Below, piece by piece: positions 34,301 to 46,300 of a stretch of 64,000 nucleotides of DNA (positions are counted from its first letter, which is position 1; each line of letters opens with the position of its first letter). The stretch covers positions 9,980,041-10,044,040 of the forward strand of contig CM026565.1 of the NCBI GenBank assembly GCA_015143295.1, in the 5' to 3' direction. A program made the position numbers and the translations under genes. Under the pieces are notes generated by a model, which worked only from the letters and a program-made list of their open reading frames with translations, was not told where the DNA came from and searched no databases. Source of the DNA: Tetracentron sinense. Lineage: Eukaryota; Streptophyta; Magnoliopsida; Trochodendrales; Trochodendraceae.

Positions 34301-37300
34301 AATTATGGTAACTTTCCACATTAAGGATGGCAGAAACGCTAGATGCTAAAAATGTGTACATGGTAAGAGATGCTTACAGGGAATTATAATAAAAAATTCC
34401 AGAATTTTTAAATGACTTATGATGATGCTTTATCTCCTTGTTTGATTCCAGGAAAAAAAAATCAGAAGAATGATTGAATGGTGGTGATTAATGGGAGTTT
34501 TTTTGGTAAAGTAAATCTTCAGTTTTTAATCTCCTTCGAGACTTTTAAATTTTTTAGTATAAGCTGGACACTACTCTTTGCTAGAGGGGCTTTGAGATGC
34601 TTGTGTTCAGTTCACAGGGCTCTAGCAGGGGGTTAGTAAGCTGGACTTACATAGAGGAGGGATAGGTGGGAGACAGGAGTTTTCAGAGTTGAGCTGCGGA
34701 GCTTGGGAAGACTATAGAACGGACTGGTTCAATAAGGCGAGGAGTGCAGACACTCCAATTGAGAACTAGGAGAACAGCCCATTGGCAAACTGCTATTGTT
34801 TGTGCCTTCTCGCAGAAGAGTGGTGGATCACTTGCTCTTGCAGTGCCTAGTAGCGATTAAAAAATGGGGTAATTTTCTCTCTCATATAGGAGTGGACTGG
34901 GCCACTGGTCTTCTCTTCCTCATTTCAGAACTTTTTATTGTGTTGGCCAACGGCTAGTCGGGTTAGTGATCGGGAAGCAATTTGGTCCATCCTACTAGGG
35001 GCCATATCATGTTCTATTTGGAAAGAAAGGATTAAGAGTGTCTTTGACGAATCTCCATCTCTCGTATTCCACGTGTATGCACACAAATCAGGAATTTGAT
35101 TTTACTATGGCGTCTAGCTTGTCAAGAGGGGGTGGCTGTGGGAGATATTTTGGGTTGAAATGTGGACTCGCATAGAATATCTTTCATGTATTTCTTTATC
35201 TCTTATCAGTTATCTCTACCTATCTTTGTCTCTTTTTTATCGGGAATCAAAATATATATATAAATCAAAATGCAAGGCAAAACAGTACAGCAAGATGGAG
35301 TTCACAAGAGAATAAACTCAATACTAGAACATAAAATCAAAAGATAGAGAATGAGCAAAAGAGCTCCCTAGCAGATAAAGTGTAAGAAGGTTGGGTTGTC
35401 AGCCCAAAACACCCAAAACTTCCCATATGTTTTCTCCAACTCACCGAATGGAGCACCATTCCAACACAATTAAGAAGATATGAGAGCATAGACGAAGAGA
35501 GGAAGAATAGGAGTTCCCAAACATTCTCTTATTCCTCTCTTTCCATATAGACCATGTTATAGCACCTTAAAGAATCGACCATATTGTCATTCGCGCCTCA
35601 TTATCACTTATCAAAAACCAACAAGATAAGAAGCTTGAGAGGAGGAAGGAAAGACCCACTCCACACGTAGTCGGGAGGGGGAAAACCCCACACTTCTTGA
35701 GAGGAGGAAGGAAAGACCCACTCCACACTTAGTCGGGAGGGGGAAAACCCCACACTTCTTTTGCAATAGGACAATGCAACAACAGATGGTCCACTATTTC
35801 TTCTGCTCGGAGGTATATGAAGCAACGATTAGCCATCCTCCACCCTCTACTTTTCAAATGATCAGACATTAGAATCTTATTCCAAAAGGCATTCCATTGG
35901 AAGAAAAATACCTTGGATGGAATATTGGGATTCCACACCAACCTATGAGGAAAAGAGTTGGAAGGAACTAACTCTAAGGAATGTAAGAGTGATCTAACTG
36001 AGAATCATCCATTGTTGCCTCTAGATCAAATTCGGACATCGCTATCCTAAGGACCCACATGATAAGAGTCTAGGCGCTCCAACAACGTAACCAAGACCTC
36101 ACTTGGTTAGTCCTTGTTAGGGTTTAGCCTTGTTAAGGTTTGAAAGAATGAGATAGAGAGAGGAAGAAGAAAGGAGAGAGAATGAGGGAGATCGTACTCT
36201 CACTTCTCCACTTAGGCTATTATTCAAAAGATAGAAACTTACATGGGCCCAAGGCCCAATAGAGAGGAAAAAAACAAGACTATAAAAAAAGGTCCAAACA
36301 AGGGACATTTACAACTCCCCCTCAAGTTGGTGCGTATATGTCACACATGCCTAGCTTGCCAAGAATACCATGTAACCGGTAGCCAAGAACCCCCTTGATT
36401 AAGATATCCGCAAGTTGATCTCCAATCCTCACATAGGGAGTGTAAATCTCCCCAAAATTGAGTTTCTCTTTTATGAAGTGTCGGTTAACCTCAATGTATT
36501 ATGATCTATCGTGTTGCACTGAATTGTGGGCAATACTAATTGCGGCTTTGTTGTCACAGTATAGGTTCATCGGCTTATCTACAGAAAAACCTAGTTCCCT
36601 TAATAGAGCCTTCAACTAGAGTATATCACATATCCCGTGAGCTATAGCTCTAAACTCAGCCTTAGCACTAGACCTTGCAACAACTCCATGTTTCTTGCTA
36701 CTCCAAGTTACAAGGTTTCCCCCAATAAGCATACAATATCCAGAGGTGGATCTCTTGTCAGACACAGATCCCGCCCAATCTGCATCAATGTAGGCTTCTA
36801 CTCTCAAGTGCCTATGACAACCAAATAAAATTCCTTTTCCTGGTGAGGATTTCAAGTATCTGAGAATCTTGTAGATTGCATCTAAGTGAGGTTTTTGGGG
36901 CATGCATAAATTGGCTCACTACGCTCACTATATAGGCTATATTAGGGCGAGTAAGAGAGAGATCAAGAAGACGACCAACAAGTCATTGATACTTTCCTGT
37001 ATCACCAAGGGACTCCCCACCATCTTCTACTAGCTTGTGGTTTTGTTCTATACGAACATCTAAAGGTTTACAACCCGACATCCCGGTTTCTTTAAGGAGG
37101 TCTAGATGTACTTCCTTTGGGATATAAAGATACCTTTCTTTGACCTGACAACTTCTATGCCAAGAAAATACTTTAATTTTCCCATGTCTTTAATTTCAAA
37201 TTCTGTGGCTAGTTGAGACTTCAACCTCTTTGCTTCATTTTCATCATTTCTTATCAACACAATGTCATCTACATGCACAATGAGGGTTGTTGTCATCCCT

Positions 37301-40300
37301 TGACAATGTTTAATGAATAGAGTATGGTCTGCTTGGCTTTGAGTGTACCCCTGTCTCTTCATCACTCCAATGAACCTTTTAAACCAAGCTCAATGAGATT
37401 GCTTAAAACCATATAATGTCTTCTTTAGTTTCCACATATTCCCTTGAGCAGTGGGAAAATTGAACCCAGGAGGGACAATCATGTAGACCTCCTTTGATAA
37501 GTCTCCATGCAGAAAGGCATTTTTCACAGCGCCGGTCTTGATTGGCTGCAACGGAAAGAATGACCCGAATGGAGTTCATCTTTGCTACAGGAGCAAAGGT
37601 TTCATGGTAATCAATTCCATGAGTTTGAGTGAATCCTTTGGCCACCAGTCTTGCCTTGTATTTTTCCACGGACCCATCGAACATCCATTTACATGCAACT
37701 GGTTTCTTTCCCTTTGGAAGATCTACAAGTTCCCATGTACTAGTTTTTTCAAGAGCCGCAATTTCCTCATACATTGCATCCTTCCACTCAGGATGAGTTA
37801 GTGCATCAGAAACTTTGCAAGGCAAGGACACACAAGACAAGGAAGAGGCAAAGGCATGATAGGAAGCAGATTGGGAAGTATAAGACACCAAGTTGGAGAT
37901 GGGATGTTGAGTGCATGATTTAACACCCTTTCTAAGGGCAACAGGGAGATCATAGTCATCAATGTGAGAAATAAGAACGGAGTAAGGGTTGGAATCATTA
38001 CCTGGGCCATCCGGATCTGAGAAGGCCTCTTGGCAGGGAGCATGAGACATAGGTCGAGGTCGCCGAGAGTAGAATTTCAAGGAACCTTCTTACTCCCAAC
38101 ATTAACAATAGGGGAATCATTGATGTCAGCAGGAGTATCATGAATGCTAATAAAGGAAGTGGAACCTGAGGAGACAACTCTGCAACATCATCAACTTTCT
38201 CCCCCTGCAGAGGAGTCATAAAACCAGGGAAGTAAGGAGTGTCTTCAAAAAAGGAGACATCCATGGACACAAATCTCTTCTTGGAAGGGGTTGATAGCAC
38301 TTATAACCTTTATGAGTGGGGGAATACCCAAGGAATATACATTTGACTGCACAAGGGTCAAGTTTGGTTCGATCATGTTTAGGAACGTGAACGAAGTAGA
38401 CAGAGCCAACAACTCAAGGGGGTACAGGAAAATGAGTAGCGTAAGGAGAAAGAATATCCAAGGGGGCCTTGTAATCTAAAATCCGTGAAGGCATCCGGTT
38501 CATAAGAAAGGGAACGGTAAACAAGGCTTCTAACCAAAGGTAGTTGGGAACACTCATGGCAAGGAGAAGAGATCGAGTAATCTCAAGGAGGTATCGATTT
38601 TTTCGTTCAACCACTCCATTCTGTTGGGGAGTGTGAACACAAGTGGTTTGGTGGACAAGGCCATGGGCAGTAAAATAGGTAGACAAGTCTCCACTCAGAT
38701 ATTCCCCATCATTGTCAGAACGGAGAATCTTAATAGTCAAACTGGGTGCATACCATCTTATGAAAAACCTTAATAGTACTGACATCAGACTTGGACTTAA
38801 GAAGATACACCCAAGTAGTATGAGAACAGTAATCAACAAAAGTAACAAAATATTTATAACCAAAAACAGAAGTAGTGGGTGCAAGACCCCAAACATCAGA
38901 ATGAACAAGTTCAAAAGGTGAATTACTTTTAGTAGTGCTAGAAGGGTATGAAACCTGACAATGTTTTGATAATTCACATGTTTCACATTAAAATGAGACA
39001 TTAGATAAGGAGTAAATAGTTGAGGAACATCCTTTTATGGAGCAAAAAAGGTGGATGGCCTAAACGGAGATGTCATCACATCAACTGGGCAAAATCAGTC
39101 TGGCTCCCTAGAGTAGACTGGTAAGCATACAACACAGGAGAGAGATCCAGTTGATAAAGACCATCCTCATGGCCACTGCCAATCATCCTCCTCGTCACCA
39201 AGTCCTGAAACACACAATGAGAAGGAAAAAATGTGACACTACAATTGAGTGACATAATGATACTACTAACAAAGAGAAGATTAAAAGCAAAGTTAGGGAC
39301 ATGAAGGGCAGTAGACAAATGCAAAGAAGAGGAGGCTTGGATGGTACCTTTACCAGCAATAGAGGACATGGTACCATCCACAATACGAACTTTATCCCTC
39401 CCAGAACTGAGGTGGTAGGAAGAGAAAATTGAGGACATACCAGTCATATGCTTGGATGCGTCTGAATCAATAATCCAAGAGTGATGAGTAGACGAGACAG
39501 AAGCATTTAGGGCAGTGGTAGAGGTACTTGACTGTACAGGGGAGGATGTGGATGCAGTGGAAGGTGCCACCAAATGAGTCATAGCCTGACACATGGCTTA
39601 CAATTCACGGCAAAGAGACTCCAAATCATCTCTAGGAGCTTCAAATGTATCTGAAGAATGGGCAGTATGGGCCGAGGAATCTCCGAACCCTCCTGAATGA
39701 CCCCCTCTTTGTGTAGGTCTGCCATGTAATTTCCAACGATGATCACGGGTGTGACGAGTCTGACCACAATAGTCGCATTTCAATCTGCCTTTGTCATCCT
39801 GTGAGGCACCATCAAAATGATTACCATAACCCCTAGCACCTCCTCTACTACCTCCTCTTCCACCACGCTAGGAGATGGAGTAAAGAGCAGACCTCTTAGG
39901 AACTGCTACCATACTGGGAGTCATCACAACTCTTCTACTCTCTTCATTCTGGATGTAGGCATAGACAAGGCTAAGGGAGTCAGGAGGAGGCCCTTTGACC
40001 TTCCTTAGGGCCCAAACGAGGTCTCACCATATTTGTCCACAATGATGGCCCGCCACAAACTCTCCCTTTCCTCCCTAAACTTCCCAACCCATTTCCCTAG
40101 TAAAGCCTTGTTCACCTGAACAAGCGGTTATTGGTTCAAATCCCCGCCCTCCTTAGGCCGACAAATCTTGTCCCACACCACCAAATGATACTTGACACTA
40201 TTGTGTTTGCCATTCTAGAGAAAGTTCCTCTGCGCTTTCTCTAGAGTGGCTGTTATCGACTGTGGGGTGGTAAGGATTGACATGTAATATGTTGATAAGC

Positions 40301-43300
40301 TATTGAGGGTACTTTTGATAAGTTTCAATTTTCCACCTTTCGAAAGAAGGTTAGCTTGCCAACCTGATAATATATTAGCAAATATTTCCAAGATTGGGGA
40401 CCACACCGCTTTAGATTTAAATCCAGCCCCTAGAGGCATGCCTAGATATACAGACAAAAGACTCATTACTTTGCACCCAAGACAACACGCTAACTGTTCA
40501 ATATCCGGTACACCACCAATCTTCTCAATCTTAGATTTAGCCAAATTGACTCTCAAGTCAGGAACTGCTACGAAACATCTGAATAGGAGATTGACTAGGT
40601 TTCGACACGATGCGTTGCAAAAGATCAAAGTATCGTCTGCAAACTGAAGATGAGAAATATGCAGATGAGCCTTCCCGATAACAAATCCTTCAAACATTGG
40701 CCCGTCGGCTTTTGCAAGCATCCGACTCAAATTTCGTGTCTATGATGAAGAGACAAGGGGAAATAGGACCCCCCCTATCTCAGTCCTCTAGAGCTCTAAA
40801 AAAAGCATGTCGGGCTACCATTGACGAGTATTGAGAATGTCACCGAATACACGTCTTCATCCAAAGGCGCCATTTATTCTCGAAACACATTCTTCTCATA
40901 ACATAATCCAAGAACTCCCAATTAACATGGTCCTAGGCTTTGCCCATATCGATTTTGTAGACGAGACTCAGGGTATTTGACTTGAGCTTCTCATTTACAC
41001 ATTCTTTGGCTATAAGTATCATCTAAAATGTGCCTACCCCCATGAATGCACCTTACTAGGGAGAGATGAGAGAGTTCATTACCGCCTTTAATCTAACTTC
41101 CAATACCTTCGAGAGGATTTTATAAATGCTATTCACAAGACTAATTGGTCAGAAGTCGTTCAGCTTTACTACTCCTGATTTTTTTGGAATCAACACTTCT
41201 AAGGTACAATTGATCACTCTATCAAAACTCCATGAATCATGGAAATATTTCATAACCTCTAACACACTTCTGACTATCTCCCAACATCTTCTATAAAACT
41301 CAATGGTGAATCAGTTAGGGCCTGGAGCTTATCCCCCCCCCCCCCTAAACCTCAATTGGTACTCAATACCTCATCTGCCTGAAATGGACCCTCTAGGGTT
41401 TTTCTCTGCTCAAGGATCAAAGCCGCAAACAACATCCCATCAACCGTAGGACGCCAAGATTCCCGCTCCCTATAGAGCTCTGAATAGAACGAGACTATGC
41501 TGCTCTTAATCTCACGCTTACCCTCCTTCCACTCTCCCTTCACTTTCAATTTGGCGATAAATTTCCTCTTCTTATGGGAATTGGCCATGCGGTGGATGAA
41601 TTTGGAATTCCAATTTCCTTCCTTTAACCATCGAACTCTCACCTTTTTGTTTCCAACTAATTCAGCACCTTTGCATACTCTTGCTTTTTGGCCTTCTTAT
41701 CCCGAATTTCTAAAACGGAGAGATCCCTCAATTCCTTAGTAGTATTTTGAACCCCAATCTCCCCAAGGAAATTAGCTAGCCTATTCTGCACATTCCCAAA
41801 AGTCTCCCTATTCCAAATCTTCAACCTGGCTTTCAGATTTTTAAGCTTTAAGTAAAACAGGTGCTTTTAGAACCCCAAAACCTCTTGGAATGCCAAACCT
41901 TAGATACTAACTCTTGAAACTGCTTGTCCTCAATTCACATATTCTCAAATCTAAAAGGAGTGAGGCCTCCTCTAAAGGAACCTGACCTCAAACCAATCGG
42001 GAAGTGGTTTGAGGTGGCTCTTGGATGGATCTCCTAGATGTGATCTGGATATATGTGTTCCTAATCCGTGCTCACCAGGAATCTATCCAACCTGCTTGCT
42101 ACCGAATTTGACGACCAAGTGAATTGTGCACCTCTCATTGAATAGTCTATGAGGCTATGACGATTAATGCTCTCGGAATCTCCGAATCTTTGCATTCATG
42201 GGGCATCCCCCTTTTCTCTCAGAAAAGTGAATGCTATTGAAATCGCCTCCCAAGCACGACAGAGCATCCCATCTAACACTCACATCAACCAATTCATTCC
42301 AAAATACCTTATCATCTTATCCTCCAGAAGGTTTTGTAAACCCCTGAGAATACCCACTTAATCGCCTCTCCCACCACTCTGCAAAGGATCGAAATTGAGT
42401 TTGCTCCCAACTCAAACTCTATAAATTCCAATCTCTGTTTATCCCAAATCAAAAGAACCCCCAGAGGCCCATAAGGATGAAATGAAGGTCCATTCCACCC
42501 CTGAGGGTCCCCAAATCTCTCAGATCAAACTCTCATGAATGTTCTCCATCTTAGTCTCTTGGATGCATAGGAAAGACGATCTCTTAGTCTTAACCATCTA
42601 TTTTAGTGTCATCCTTTTCGCTTCTTGCCCTAATCCTCTAATATTCCAAGATATGATGGACAGACCCGTCATTTAAGAACTGTGTGAACCTTAACAGACC
42701 TCAGACTGCACGAGCCACCTCTAGGGCTCAATCTCCCCACCCGTTATTTGCATGGGAACCTTAGTGTTTGTCCCTTGTAAACTCTTCTAGCTTGTATTAG
42801 CTTTGTAGTAATAGTTTTAGCCTGTAATCTTTAATATATTAAGGATTGTTTACCGATAAAAAAAATGCTCTTTGATTAGTTCGAATCATTATAATAAGCT
42901 ACTTTTAGGTTCTTTAGGTTATTATCATTTTTTTTCTGTGAAGAAAATTCATGAAAACAATGAAAGATATATGCAAAATCTATTTATGCTCTCAATATAA
43001 TATGATTCAAGTTATTTAATGCCAATTATCAAAATCAGTTTTCCATTTATGAACTGAAAGGTACGCATGGTCACTGGAGACAATCTTCATACAGCAAAAG
43101 CAATAGCTTTGGAGTGTGGAATACTTGATTCTGATGTAGATGCTGCTGAGCAAAGTATCATTGAAGGGCCGGCTTTCCGTGCCTTGTCCGACATAGAAAG
43201 AGAACAAGTTGCCGAGAAAATATCGGTATGATTTTAACAACATGAAACATCTATTGCAGTATGTGTAAGGTTATCGAATATGGTCAAGTCAAAGTTGTAC

Positions 43301-46300
43301 TTACTGTTTTCTAGTAACATACGTGTTGAGTGGGCCAATATAGCAACAAAACATTAATGATGTTATCTCATGTATAGGTAATGGGAAGGTCTTCACCTAA
43401 TGACAAGCTTCTGCTTGTGCAAGCACTGCGGAGGAAAGGACACGTTGTTGCTGTAACTGGAGATGGCACCAATGATGCTCCTGCACTACATGAGGTTTAT
43501 TTCTATAACTTTTGTTTTAAAATGCAGAGCACTTGGGTCAGGAATGGACAGATGGTAGTCTGCAAGTCTTACCTATTTTGTGGGTAAGGCGCATATCTGG
43601 ATGGTTAAGAGATTACTTTTTGATTAGTTCTACTTGGGAGGTCTGGTATCCCATAGCTAGTGAGATCAATGATCCTTACCATCTAATAGATTGCTTTGTT
43701 CTGTACAGCTCAATGATAAAATGGAAGTAGAATACTCTATCTACTAGTCAATAAAGTTCGGGAAGGTTAAGGATAATCTGTCAAATGAATCACCCTAATA
43801 TAAGTAGACAGTGTATTACATAGGGTATCACTAGTTGATCTACTTTAGTACAAGTCCCTAATACTTATACCCCACACGCTAGTCAAGAGACCCTTCTCTT
43901 TGTGATTGAGATTCATCACACCATATTATGGAACTAACCCTGTGTAAGCCAAAGAGAGATGCAATGCCCATTTGTACTCAGTTGGCTTCTAACTATTTTT
44001 AGGTCTACAAGGAACTGGAAAACCATATCTCCTTTGCGTGTAGTTCTCAACCAGTTGCATGGTTTTGCTACATTGTTACCTAAGGGACAGTGTTTTCCAT
44101 CTAATGAGACACTTAATCAATATAGTACTCACGATAGAAGACAATGTGTGAAACTGATATTTTATTAAAATTAAAGACAAAGATAAGTCCAAAATGGCTT
44201 TTGAGGCATACATGTCTAATAGTAGGATCATATAGCCAGTTTGGCTTATGGAATGATTGGGGTCTCTTGGTGGAACACATCAATGGGAGATCCCAACCCC
44301 TCTTCTTCTACTCATGCAACGCTGGCCTGGTTGACGACCGGCTTCTATTGTCAATTTTTTTTGGCCTAATTATTTATTATCTTTAGTTCCATCTTAGCTA
44401 AGTGGGGTACTAATCATTCAATCTCCTGCAAGATCACATTTAAATCCTACCATTTTTGGATTTTAGGCTGATATAGGTCTTGCCATGGGCATTCAAGGGA
44501 CGGAAGTTGCAAAAGAAAGCTCGGACATCATTATCTTGGATGATAATTTTTCTTCAGTTGTAAAGGTTAGTCTATAAATTATAAGCATGCTTTGATTGAT
44601 TTTTATGGGAAAATGGTGAGTGCCTCCCCTAAAAGGAAATTACGAATACACTTCTACTTTCATAAACAGACAAAAACTACACTTTGTTCATTCTCACAAA
44701 AATATGAGGTGTACTTCTTTCTTCTCTATACTAAAAGCAAAGCCAGGAATTTTTTGTCTATCTTGGGAAGTGTGTGTGTGAGGAAATGAGATTCTCAAGT
44801 GGGATTGGCACCTACCCAAGATAGAAGACCTTCAAGACTTCAAACTATTGCATCACTGTAGGCCCAAGCCTTGCAGGTTATTTTCTCATCTATGATGTTG
44901 CCCATATACTTAGCACATAGGAAGGAGATTGAAACCCACCAACTAATGAGTTACGTCAATGAGATCTCATAGGCTAAAACTTGTGAAAATCGTGATGTAT
45001 TTAGGGCGGCTTGAAAGTAATGGTGGGAGGAAAAATTTGAAATCAGTTGGTTAGGATCTTCAAGTAGGTTTGGTGGTTGGATCTCCTGTAGGGATCTATT
45101 AAGTGGTGGGCCTTGAACCCATGCTTGTATACCCTGTTTACAGCTATATCACTTATGGTGGAAAACTCTTCCTTGGGAATCTGGGATGCCTGTCCTAGAC
45201 AGCACATCGGATGGGGCCTTATCTTTAGTTTAGAAGTTTGTTGACGGTTAGAGATAGCCAGGAGATGTGCATCTTCAGCAAAGTGAATGTCACTCTGGTT
45301 TAGAAATGGCATATTTGATGAGGAGATGATTGCCCGTCGGGGCACATTTAATACGAGGAAGGAGCCATTGTTATAACGAAGTACAGTTTAATTTTGCAAG
45401 AGAAAGTTTTGTTTTTTTTTGGGGGGGGGGTATATGTAAATTTCCATATCTATACTCATAATTAATGTGGATGAGTATGTGTTTTGTCTGTTGGATCTAG
45501 GTTGTCCGCTGGGGGCGAGCTGTATATGCAAATATTCAGAAGTTTATCCAGTTCCAACTCACCGTTAATGTTGCAGCTCTTATAATTAATGTTGTCGCTG
45601 CGGTTTCCACTGGCAGCGTTCCTTTAAATGCAGTTCAGGTTGGTAGTCACGCTCTTCTAATTTTTCCCTAGGTTAATGATTTTTTTTAACCTTTTCTTCT
45701 TTGTACAGCTTCTCTGGGTTAACCTCATCATGGATACTCTTGGTGCACTTGCATTGGCTACTGAACCACCAACAGATCATCTTATGCAGAGAAATCCAGT
45801 TGGTCGAAGGTTAAAACTTTTGGACATGGTAGAATATGCAATAATATACTTTTTGGACATGCTTATTTCTGGTTCACATGAGTGCAGTTGTCTCCTTAAA
45901 AAGCCCCTATCTTCATGAGATGGTAAGTTGTGGAAGCAAATCGACTGTGATATTCCCTGTGGCCTGAGTGTTGGAAGGCCAGGATCTCTTCTACAACTCT
46001 TTACAGCTGTTAAATCCATTCAAGATGAGAGATTCTGGGCCTTCCAACACTCTCTAGGCCACAGGGAATATCACAGACGATTTGTTTCCATAGTTTGCGG
46101 AGTTCATTAAGTTGGATGTTTACATATTTTGGTTGTTCTTCACTCTTAATGTACCTGTCACATCACATGTAATATTTGAAATACTTTCTTGTTATCTGTG
46201 GAACGAAAAAGCCTTTTTTCCCTTGATGAATCACCTTCTGGAACTGATGAGGCAGAATGATGGTGAAAAATCCTTTTTAAACAAACTAAAAAGCCTTTTT

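Larger units (their letters stand above)
35270..42720 (-). pseudogene. LINE (L1-type) relic, minus strand, split by a copia fossil
   Basis: On the minus strand: endonuclease-like sequence (about 42660-41930, with [14 protein letters not shown] and [11 protein letters not shown]), then [20 protein letters not shown] (about 41640). Reverse transcriptase follows with the FADDTLIF catalytic motif (about 40640) and [11 protein letters not shown] (about 40430). Beyond the copia at 36117-40012 is the zinc-binding end ([20 protein letters not shown], about 35820-35760). The order matches plant L1 ORF2. Stops and frame changes are frequent, so it is inactive. It fills most of the 10.4 kb pump intron. 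Confidence 0.8.

Noticed and set aside
40303-40647. 114-residue plus-strand reading frame
   Set aside because: It is the reverse-strand shadow of the LINE reverse transcriptase with the FADDTLIF motif.
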